Origin: Shouchella clausii
GTDB lineage: Bacteria > Bacillota > Bacilli > Bacillales > Bacillaceae_D
Assembly: GCF_002250115.1 (NCBI RefSeq)
Contig: NZ_CP019985.1
Location: 2,480,001 to 2,544,000, forward strand
Reading direction: 5' to 3'
DNA length: 64,000 bases
Of this stretch, positions 58,508-64,000 are shown piece by piece. Made by a program: the position numbers and the translations under genes. Under the pieces are notes generated by a model. That model was not told the origin of the DNA and did no database searches. It was given only the letters and a program-made list of their open reading frames with translations. Every line of letters begins with the position of its first letter. Within the stretch, counting starts at the first letter, position 1.

Positions 58508-58544
58508 AAAAAGGGTTGGCGGCGTTTCGCTGCCAACCCTTTTT
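58508..58544. terminator. Bidirectional terminator
   Basis: Perfect 13-bp stem AAAAAGGGTTGGC / GCCAACCCTTTTT, 11-nt loop; serves the HAD gene and the convergent dinB-like gene. Confidence 0.92.
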
Positions 58545-58548
58545 GTGC

Positions 58549-59049
58549 CTAGCTTTGGTACCAATACAAGGAGAAGTCAGTCATTGTCGAAGCATACCCT
58601 TGTTGCCTTAACATGGTTGTGATGTTGCCTCGATGATATGTGCCATGATTGGCAACATGGAGTAAAATTTCTGCGTAAGCTGTTTCTCTAGCGCCAGACC
58701 ATGGATTATTGACTTGTATTTTTTGTTCTAAGTCTTTTTGGCGATTCATCCACTCGTCATACTGTGAAGCTAGTTGTTCAAAAGACTGAATAAATTCGTC
58801 TATAGAGTATCGATTCGTTTTTTCGACAAGGGCGATCGATTCTTCCAATGCTTCTTGCATATCGTTTCCTTTTAGAACTGCGAGCCACATTACATCTACC
58901 ACATAAATGTGGCTAAACGTTTGGGCAATTGTCGGATACGAACTACGTACCTCGTCGTATAGGACATTGCTTGGCAATTCTTTCATTTTTTCCAGTAATA
59001 CTTGATTCGCCCAAACATGATAGTGGTACATCTTTTTTGCATAGTTCAT
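58549..59049 (-). CDS. DinB family protein
   Basis: A 166-residue four-helix-bundle protein. It starts MYHYHVWANQVLLEKMKELP, has a SHIYVVDVMWLAVLKG stretch with the first metal histidine and ends with EILLHVANHGTYHRGNITTMLRQQG, where the H-x3-H pair completes a three-histidine metal site. Members act as thiol-S-transferase-like or mycothiol/bacillithiol-dependent enzymes, or are uncharacterised. ATG at 59049 has AAGGAGTCGATC. It is 3 bp after the WYL regulator gene, so the two form an operon. Confidence 0.9.
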   Translation of the reverse strand: MNYAKKMYHYHVWANQVLLEKMKELPSNVLYDEVRSSYPTIAQTFSHIYVVDVMWLAVLKGNDMQEALEESIALVEKTNRYSIDEFIQSFEQLASQYDEWMNRQKDLEQKIQVNNPWSGARETAYAEILLHVANHGTYHRGNITTMLRQQGYASTMTDFSLYWYQS

Positions 59050-59052
59050 TTT

Positions 59053-60030
59053 TTAGATCGACTCCTTAACGGTTGATAGCTGTAGTATAAAAAAAGATGT
59101 ATGACAACAGCCTGTCACACATCTCGATAAACATTTATTATTTTTTTTTGCCTCATCTACTAAAACCGTTTGTAATTCCACAGGTTTGACAATTTTAACG
59201 CCACTGCCGAAGCTTAAAAGAATCGATTTTAACCATCGAGCATGTAAAGGTTGATACACAGAAATGGTAAACGTCATACTTCCATCACTGTTCTTGACTT
59301 TTGAAGCATGCTGGAATTGGTCCAACACTTCTACTAAGGAATCGCGACTCACCCAAATGACAACATCCTCAAACCGTTCCAGGTTTTTAGCTGAAAAAGA
59401 TGGGTCCCTCTTCACGTCGTGATTTTTGGCAAATGTCTCTTTTGTCAGCGTAATATTCATCATACGTGATACTCTAAATTCTCTATAGTTGCGCCGTTCT
59501 CTGCAGTAGCCATATAAATACCAGTTACGAAACTTATATTGAATGTGGATAGGTTCTACTTCCCGTGATGTCCATTCGTTTTTCGTACTTACATAATCAA
59601 AGCGAATGATCCTTTTTTCTTGTATCGCGTTTCGCAGAGCGATTAATGAATTTGCTTCTGTTCGATGGCTTTCTAAGTCAACTGATAAAATTCCATTGTT
59701 TCCACTTGGATCGAGTGATTTTAGTCTTTCTATCGTATGGTCAATTGTTTTATCTTCAAAAATACCCGATAAACTATGAAGCACCGTAATGAGATTCGAT
59801 AGGTCATAGGAACCGATTAAGCTTTTATCAAATTTATACCCTTTGATGATACCGAATCCGCCGTTCGTACCTTGGTATGAAACAACTGGTATTCCAGCCG
59901 CACAAATGGCTTCAATGTCTCTATAAATCGTCCGCGATGATACTTGAAATTCATCAGCTAAACGAGAAGCAGACAAAATTTCATTGTTTAGGAGCTTGAA
60001 TATGATCGATATCAAACGTTCTAATTTCAA
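59053..60030 (-). CDS. YafY-type WYL-domain transcriptional regulator
   Basis: A 325-residue regulator with an N-terminal HTH_11 (LSASRLADEFQVSSRTIYRDIEAICAAGIPVVSYQG, about residues 19-53) and a WYL domain (about 140-215; IRFDYVSTKNEWTSREVEPIHIQYKFRNWYLYGYCRERRNYREFRVSRM, where WYL is literal). The family senses small molecules or nucleic acids. The last 25 residues (KCLSRCVTGCCHTSFFI) are cysteine-rich and unlike the family, possibly from readthrough of a former stop. Likely controls the downstream dinB-like gene. Confidence 0.9.
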   Translation of the reverse strand: MKLERLISIIFKLLNNEILSASRLADEFQVSSRTIYRDIEAICAAGIPVVSYQGTNGGFGIIKGYKFDKSLIGSYDLSNLITVLHSLSGIFEDKTIDHTIERLKSLDPSGNNGILSVDLESHRTEANSLIALRNAIQEKRIIRFDYVSTKNEWTSREVEPIHIQYKFRNWYLYGYCRERRNYREFRVSRMMNITLTKETFAKNHDVKRDPSFSAKNLERFEDVVIWVSRDSLVEVLDQFQHASKVKNSDGSMTFTISVYQPLHARWLKSILLSFGSGVKIVKPVELQTVLVDEAKKNNKCLSRCVTGCCHTSFFILQLSTVKESI

Positions 60031-60046
60031 TTGTAAGTTCCTTTCC

Positions 60047-60610
60047 TCAATAATCGATTAAGCGACCGTTGTCATTCCACTGACCGTACATGTTATTTTC
60101 TCTTGTATGGTCAATAAACTTTTTCAACCTCTTATTGAAAATATCCGGTTCATTTCGATAACTTTGTATCGTATCGATTCGAATCCTTCTGTATAGTTCA
60201 GGAAAATGAATAAAGTTCTGATATAATTGCTCATCTTCTTTCAAACGAGTTTCTATATCTTTATCAATTGTAAAAGATTCAGGTCGCATATCGGGGAGGG
60301 CTTTCATTCCTTCTTCTCTCATCAAACCTAATTTGTCTAATCTCCGTACTCTTTCTTTGTTTAATTCTGTCCAATGGCTGTTCTTTTTTCTCGGGGAAAG
60401 CCTTTGGGCTAGTTCAGTATCTGATATTTTCTTTTTTATGCCATCAATCCAACCAACACATAATGCTTCTTCCACAGCATCTACGTACTGGATAACATTT
60501 GGTTGTTCAGCCATGCTTACAATGATCCAACAACATTTTTCTGTCGTTGAATGTTCCTCAAGCCAATCTCTTAATTCCTGCCTTGTCTTAACGCGAATGA
60601 AATTCTCCAT
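60047..60610 (-). CDS. YdeI/OmpD-associated family protein
   Basis: A 187-residue cytoplasmic protein of the YdeI family. Typical stretches are FIRVKTRQELRDWLEEHSTTEKCCWIIVS, YVDAVEEALCVGWIDGIKKKI (about 42-62), RLSPRKKNSHWTELNKERVRRLDKLGLMREEGMKAL (about 69-104). The family is found near antimicrobial-peptide resistance genes in some bacteria, but its activity is unclear. ATG at 60610 has AAGGTAATTTC, a weak site. It is 16 bp before the WYL regulator gene, so probably the first gene of this three-gene unit. Confidence 0.85.
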   Translation of the reverse strand: MENFIRVKTRQELRDWLEEHSTTEKCCWIIVSMAEQPNVIQYVDAVEEALCVGWIDGIKKKISDTELAQRLSPRKKNSHWTELNKERVRRLDKLGLMREEGMKALPDMRPESFTIDKDIETRLKEDEQLYQNFIHFPELYRRIRIDTIQSYRNEPDIFNKRLKKFIDHTRENNMYGQWNDNGRLIDY

Positions 60611-60750
60611 TTTTGAAATTACCTTTCTTCAATCAGTATTTGTATTGAGTATCACTCACACAAAAGGTTTTAAAAATTATACCATTTATCCGATCACATC
60701 CAATAGGACTAAACCTTGATGAACCCCCTCTCCATATTCAGACTGATAGA

Positions 60751-60955
60751 AAACGCTTGTAACCAAGGCGAACAAAAAAGGTTGAGCGTTTAGCTACAAA
60801 ATGAACCGGAGGGATTCATTTGTTAGGACGTAAGCGAACCTGTTATTCATACACCAAAAGATGTATACGCGACAGAACGAAAGATGGAACCACATTTACA
60901 CCTGCCTGCTGAAGCAGGAGGAGGCCCGTTTTCTTAAGATGGGAGTATACATCTT
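60751..60955 (+). promoter_or_regulatory. Structured leader before the SDR-QueA-like-VOC operon
   Basis: Three hairpins follow each other: AAACGCT/AGCGTTT (60751-60757, 60785-60791), AAATGAA/TTCATTT (60799-60805, 60815-60821) and an 11-bp long-range pair AAGATGTATAC/GTATACATCTT (60858-60868, 60945-60955) that encloses a CCTGC/GCAGG hairpin with a short T-run. AGATGGAACCAC at 60882-60893 resembles a T-box core, loosely. The last arm ends just before the ribosome binding site. The rest of 60611-60750 shows nothing else. Confidence 0.4.
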
Positions 60956-60969
60956 AGGGAGGGATAGGA

Positions 60970-61686
60970 ATGACAACGATTGTGATGATTACGGGAGCGA
61001 CAAAAGGGCTGGGCCGTGCTTTAGCTTGGTATTACGGAAGAAAGGGGTACGCTCTTGCGGTGACAGCACGGACGGAGAATGACTTAGTGCAGCTCGCCTC
61101 GGCGCTGCAGGCTGAAAACATACCGGTCGTCGCGGTAGCAGGTGATATGGCGAAGGCTGAGGATGCGGAGCGTTTTGCTGCCCTTACGCTGGCACGGTAT
61201 AACAAAGTGGATGTGTTGATTAACAATGCGTCGATTTTCGGGCCTGGACCAAGCTTGTTGCTTGATTATCCTGATGCCGCTTTTCAAGAGGTATTGTTAA
61301 CAAATACACTTATACCGTATTTCCTTACAAAGCAAATTTTGCCGACGATGCTTGCCCGTGATAGTGGCATTGTCATTACGCTTACTTCAGAAGCAGGAAA
61401 GACAGGGTTTGCCGAGTGGGGAGCCTACGGCATTTCCAAGTTTGCAGTTGAGGGCATGGTACAAACGTGGGCCGATGAAGTTGCTGACAGCAATGTTCGT
61501 TTCCATCTCGTCGATCCTGGCGAAATGGATACAGACATGCACGCCCAAGCGCTGCCTGATTGCGATTACCCCCTTGATCCGCCGCAAAAGCGTTTGGCTG
61601 TTTTTGACTATTTAATTGAGGAAGGAGCCGCAAACGGCAGCCGTGAAGAAGCGATCATCCACCAACAGAAAGAGGGGGAGCGATAA
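60970..61686 (+). CDS. Short-chain dehydrogenase/reductase
   Basis: A 238-residue NAD(P)-dependent SDR. The cofactor motif TGATKGLGRALAWYYG (about 8-23), the NNAS of INNASIFGPG (about 78), the catalytic Ser in ITLTSEAGKTG and the Tyr/Lys pair in YGISKFAVEGM (about 152-162) are present. VDPGEMDTDMH follows. Substrate unknown. ATG at 60970 follows GGGAGGGATAGG. The stop overlaps the QueA-like start (TAATG), so these genes are co-translated. Confidence 0.9.
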   Translation: MTTIVMITGATKGLGRALAWYYGRKGYALAVTARTENDLVQLASALQAENIPVVAVAGDMAKAEDAERFAALTLARYNKVDVLINNASIFGPGPSLLLDYPDAAFQEVLLTNTLIPYFLTKQILPTMLARDSGIVITLTSEAGKTGFAEWGAYGISKFAVEGMVQTWADEVADSNVRFHLVDPGEMDTDMHAQALPDCDYPLDPPQKRLAVFDYLIEEGAANGSREEAIIHQQKEGER

Positions 61687-62684
61687 TGTTGATTCCGGCA
61701 GAAAAGCGACTAGATGCCGACACGCCTCCTGAGAAACGGGGACAAATGCGGGACGGGGTTCGTTTGCTGACGTATTGGAGTGACAGTGGGCGAATCGTAC
61801 ACGGGGGATTTCCCCAATTAGCTAACCAGTTGGAAGCCGGCGACGTGCTCGTGTTTAATAATAGTCGCACGATCCCGGCTGAACTAAAAACAGTTGATGG
61901 CATCCGTGTCCGTTTGTCCCGTGAAGTTGAAGACGGCATTTGGGATGGGCTTATTCTAGGGGAAAGCAGCAAGAAGCTTGAGTTTATGCATGGGCTAAAG
62001 GCACTTGTAACAGGCCCTGGGACAGAGCCGCCGTTAGTCAGGCTTGTTTTTTCCTGTAGTTCCGGCCGGCTGCTCCGCGAGCTTTATAGGCAAGGGGATG
62101 TGATTCGCTATGAGCATGTGGCCCGCTCTTGGCCGTTGCAAGATTACCAAACGGTCTACGCTAGCATTCCTGGTTCGGTCGAAATGCCTTCTGCTGGACG
62201 GGCATTTACGTGGCGCATGCTTGCCAATTTACAAAAACACGGCATTCGCCTTGCTTTTGTAACCCTTCATGCCGGTTTAAGCTATTATGGCGACGACAAA
62301 TGGCCAAATCCAGCGCTCCATCCGGAAGCATTCTCGATTGAAGACGAGCAGGCGGCAATCATAAACGACGCCAAAGCGAATGGAGGACGGGTGATCGCTG
62401 TTGGAACGACAGTCGTCCGTGCTCTAGAAACAGCAAGCGATGGCAATACTATCATCCCGCAAGCTGGGGTAACGTCACTCTATCTTTCCCGTACAAGCAA
62501 GCTGACCGCCGTCGATGGGTTGTTGACAGGTTTTCACGAACAAGAAGCGAGTCATATTGATTTGTTGCAAACTTTTGCTGGTGAAGAAGGGGTAAAAGCT
62601 ATTTACAAGGAAGCGGTTGCAAAGTGTTATTTGTGGCATGAGTTCGGCGATATGAATTTAATAATGAAGCAGGCGCGGTCGTGA
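61686..62684 (+). CDS. QueA-like S-adenosylmethionine:tRNA ribosyltransferase-isomerase family protein
   Basis: A 332-residue QueA-family protein. QueA adds the epoxycyclopentane ring from SAM to 7-aminomethyl-deazaguanine in tRNA. Here VFNNSRTIPAEL (about 56), VYASIPGSVEMPSAGRAFTWRMLANLQKHGIRLAFVTLHAGLSYYG and NGGRVIAVGTTVVRALE are recognisable, but signature positions differ (family PGSVAAPTAGLHF versus PGSVEMPSAGRAF). It is not next to tgt, ruvB or yajC, as housekeeping queA is, and lies instead between an SDR and a VOC gene. Likely a paralogue with another substrate. ATG overlaps the SDR stop. Confidence 0.8.
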   Translation: MLIPAEKRLDADTPPEKRGQMRDGVRLLTYWSDSGRIVHGGFPQLANQLEAGDVLVFNNSRTIPAELKTVDGIRVRLSREVEDGIWDGLILGESSKKLEFMHGLKALVTGPGTEPPLVRLVFSCSSGRLLRELYRQGDVIRYEHVARSWPLQDYQTVYASIPGSVEMPSAGRAFTWRMLANLQKHGIRLAFVTLHAGLSYYGDDKWPNPALHPEAFSIEDEQAAIINDAKANGGRVIAVGTTVVRALETASDGNTIIPQAGVTSLYLSRTSKLTAVDGLLTGFHEQEASHIDLLQTFAGEEGVKAIYKEAVAKCYLWHEFGDMNLIMKQARS

Positions 62685-63043
62685 AAATCCATCATTTAGG
62701 CTTGGCTGTCGCTGATTTACAGGCAGCCTGGCCTTATTATGTAGCAACGCTAGGCTTCAGGTGGGAATGGTGTATAAGCACGGGCGAGGAGCGCTTTGCC
62801 TTTTTCCGAAAAGGACCGTTCACACTGGAACTCGTGGAAACAGAACTGGAAGGGCAAACGCTCCATCTCGCTTTTTCTTTAGCCGATCATGAAGTGTTTG
62901 CTGTGCTGAAAAATATCAAAAAACGCGGCTTTACGCTTACCGATCGGTTTCCACTTAACCGAGACGAACAGTCGCTTTATTTTGTCCATCCAAATGGAGA
63001 AGAAGTAGAGTTTATTATTCATCCAAAAATGAAATGGGCTTAG
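62681..63043 (+). CDS. VOC family (glyoxalase-fold) protein
   Basis: A 120-residue beta-alpha-beta metal-fold protein. IHHLGLAVADLQAAWPYYVATLGF (residues 3-26) and LYFVHPNGEEVEFIIHP (about 98-114) are the paired half-motifs with metal-site His5 and Glu110-region. It could be a lyase, isomerase or resistance protein; the context does not say. GTG at 62681 overlaps the previous stop (GTGA), so it is the third gene of the operon. Its 3' end overlaps the convergent response-regulator gene by 29 bp. Confidence 0.85.
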   Translation: MKIHHLGLAVADLQAAWPYYVATLGFRWEWCISTGEERFAFFRKGPFTLELVETELEGQTLHLAFSLADHEVFAVLKNIKKRGFTLTDRFPLNRDEQSLYFVHPNGEEVEFIIHPKMKWA

Positions 63044-63671
63044 CAATCCCTGCTTGAATTGCAAACAACGCAGCTTGCGTCCGATCATGAAGCTCCAATT
63101 TGCCAAGGAGATTGGAAACATGGGTCTTTACTGTTTTCTCGGAAATAAACAGCGCGGCTGCGATTTCTTTATTGCTCTTGCCAGTGCTGATTTCTTTCAG
63201 CACGTCGACTTCCCTGTCCGTCAAACGGTTCACTTTGTCGGCGACAGAATTGGCCGGGCGCGCCACATGGGTGAGTACATGCTTCATAATCCGCGGGTCA
63301 AGGGGAAGTTCCCCGCTATTAGCGGCCTGAATCGTTTGGATCAACACGTCAGGTTCAACATCTTTTAGCTGATAGCCGCAGGCTCCTGCTTGCAGCGCTT
63401 GAATCACAAAGTCCTTTTCTCCATAGCCTGACAGCATAAAGACTTTGGCCTGTGGATGATCACGCAAAATCGCTTGTGTCGCCTGAATGCCGTCCATGAC
63501 TGGCATGTCAATGTCCATCAATAGAATATCGGGGCGATGGCGCTTATACAATGCGATTGCTTCGGCGCCATTGCTCGCTTCAGCGACAATCTCAATGTCG
63601 GGATGGGCTTCTAAAAAATAGGCCAGCCCTTTGCGGACCACGTGGTGGTCGTCAGCTAATAAAATTCTCAT
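63015..63671 (-). CDS. NarL/LuxR-type response regulator
   Basis: A 218-residue two-component regulator. The receiver domain has acidic DD at 7-8, the phospho-acceptor Asp54 in ILLMDIDMPVMDG and the switch Lys in YQLKDVEPD (about 102). The LuxR helix-turn-helix is LTDREVDVLKEISTGKSNKEIAAALFISEKTVKTHVSNLLGKL (about 149-191). Similar to B. subtilis LiaR/YhcZ/YvfU-type regulators; specific target unknown. ATG at 63671 overlaps the kinase stop (ATGA). Convergent to the VOC gene. Confidence 0.93.
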   Translation of the reverse strand: MRILLADDHHVVRKGLAYFLEAHPDIEIVAEASNGAEAIALYKRHRPDILLMDIDMPVMDGIQATQAILRDHPQAKVFMLSGYGEKDFVIQALQAGACGYQLKDVEPDVLIQTIQAANSGELPLDPRIMKHVLTHVARPANSVADKVNRLTDREVDVLKEISTGKSNKEIAAALFISEKTVKTHVSNLLGKLELHDRTQAALFAIQAGIAKPISFLDE

Positions 63672-64000
63672 TCCATTTCCCCCCTTTTATCAGGAAAGCG
63701 AATTTCCCACGTCGTTCCACTCCCTGGTGCTGCAAGCAATAACGCCTGCCCGCCTAGTTCTTTTGCCCGTTTGCGGATCGAATCAAGCCCTTGTCTACGG
63801 CTAACGTGGTTTGTTTCAAAGCCTTCGCCTTGATCAGAAATCGTTAAAAGCCATTCTCCTTGTGCTTTTGTCAAAGAAATCGTTGCTTCTTTCACGCCAG
63901 CGTGTTTTTTACAATTGTTTAATGCTTCTTGGATGATTCGGTAAGTAGCTAACTCTGTTTTTGCTGGCCAGTCAATCTCAGTAGGAAGGAGGAGGCACAC
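63668..64000 (-). CDS. Sensor histidine kinase, C-terminal part (cut by right edge)
   Basis: About 110 C-terminal residues of a NarX/LiaS-type kinase. The ATP-binding N-box ELATYRIIQEALNNCKKHAGVKEATISL and the G1 box ISDQGEGFE, then GLDSIRKRAKELGGQALLLAAPGSGTTWEIRFP (G2) are visible. The dimerisation/histidine domain and any membrane sensor part lie beyond the window. It pairs with the response regulator encoded directly downstream, with a 4-bp overlap. Confidence 0.92.
   Translation of the reverse strand: MCLLLPTEIDWPAKTELATYRIIQEALNNCKKHAGVKEATISLTKAQGEWLLTISDQGEGFETNHVSRRQGLDSIRKRAKELGGQALLLAAPGSGTTWEIRFPDKRGEME

Noticed and set aside
60861-61082. 73-codon plus frame before the SDR gene
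   Set aside because: Lies over the structured leader, has no ribosome binding site and overlaps the well-supported SDR start.

Overview
The window looks like chromosome of an alkaliphilic, endospore-forming Bacillaceae, closest in feel to Shouchella (Bacillus) clausii. Supporting signs are a Tlp-type spore protein, relatives of B. subtilis YutG, YuzB, CsbD, YwqH/YwqI and TagO, strong AGGAGG-type ribosome binding sites with frequent GTG/TTG starts, and a teichuronic-acid-like wall polymer cluster. The species name is inference. No tRNA, rRNA or CRISPR array was seen. Both edges cut genes (adenine deaminase at the left, a histidine kinase at the right).

Region by region. 1-5.5 kb (minus strand): an apparent purine-nucleoside utilisation operon (binding lipoprotein, nucleoside hydrolase, two permeases, ATPase, adenine deaminase). 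5.6-8.4 kb: small orphan genes, a half-length Rap-like gene and a tandem universal stress protein. 8.4-13.1 kb: RpiR-regulated PTS/ketose operon (kinase, EIIBC, EIIA, class II aldolase), possibly for tagatose. 13.1-16.2 kb: two proteins built on in-frame tandem repeats, a PgpA-family phosphatase, tlp and a LysR remnant. 16.4-20.95 kb: TetR-linked ABC exporter operon followed by an orphan ketoacyl synthase III. 21.2-30.1 kb: threonine synthase, secreted alpha-carbonic anhydrase, an Abg-type p-aminobenzoyl-glutamate operon with an unusual divergent regulator, and an AT-rich glycolipid-binding-like gene. 30.3-32.3 kb: ferredoxin, YuzB, superoxide dismutase and a SufR-like regulator. 32.5-41.8 kb: flippase, glycosyltransferases, polymerase, UDP-glucose dehydrogenase and a TagO-like initiator. 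41.9-43.1 kb: a frameshifted oxidoreductase and csbD.

43.2-52.7 kb is the most unusual part. An AimR-like (arbitrium-type) receptor gene is followed by a 44-residue secreted-peptide gene whose TTG start overlaps the receptor stop. No prophage genes are nearby. Divergent from it is an LXG polymorphic-toxin operon (YwqH-like and YwqI-like partners, toxin), followed by an array of at least five related small membrane (immunity-like) genes interleaved with decayed copies of toxin tails and a repeated gene-end/terminator block. An intact IS21-family element has landed in the fifth immunity gene, with a perfect 5-bp target duplication.

52.7-64 kb: an alkylation-repair locus (adaA-adaB divergent from alkA), a Gfo/Idh/MocA dehydrogenase, a second-type PRPP synthetase, a HAD phosphatase, DinB/WYL/YdeI genes, an SDR-QueA-like-VOC operon behind a structured leader, and a LuxR-type two-component pair.
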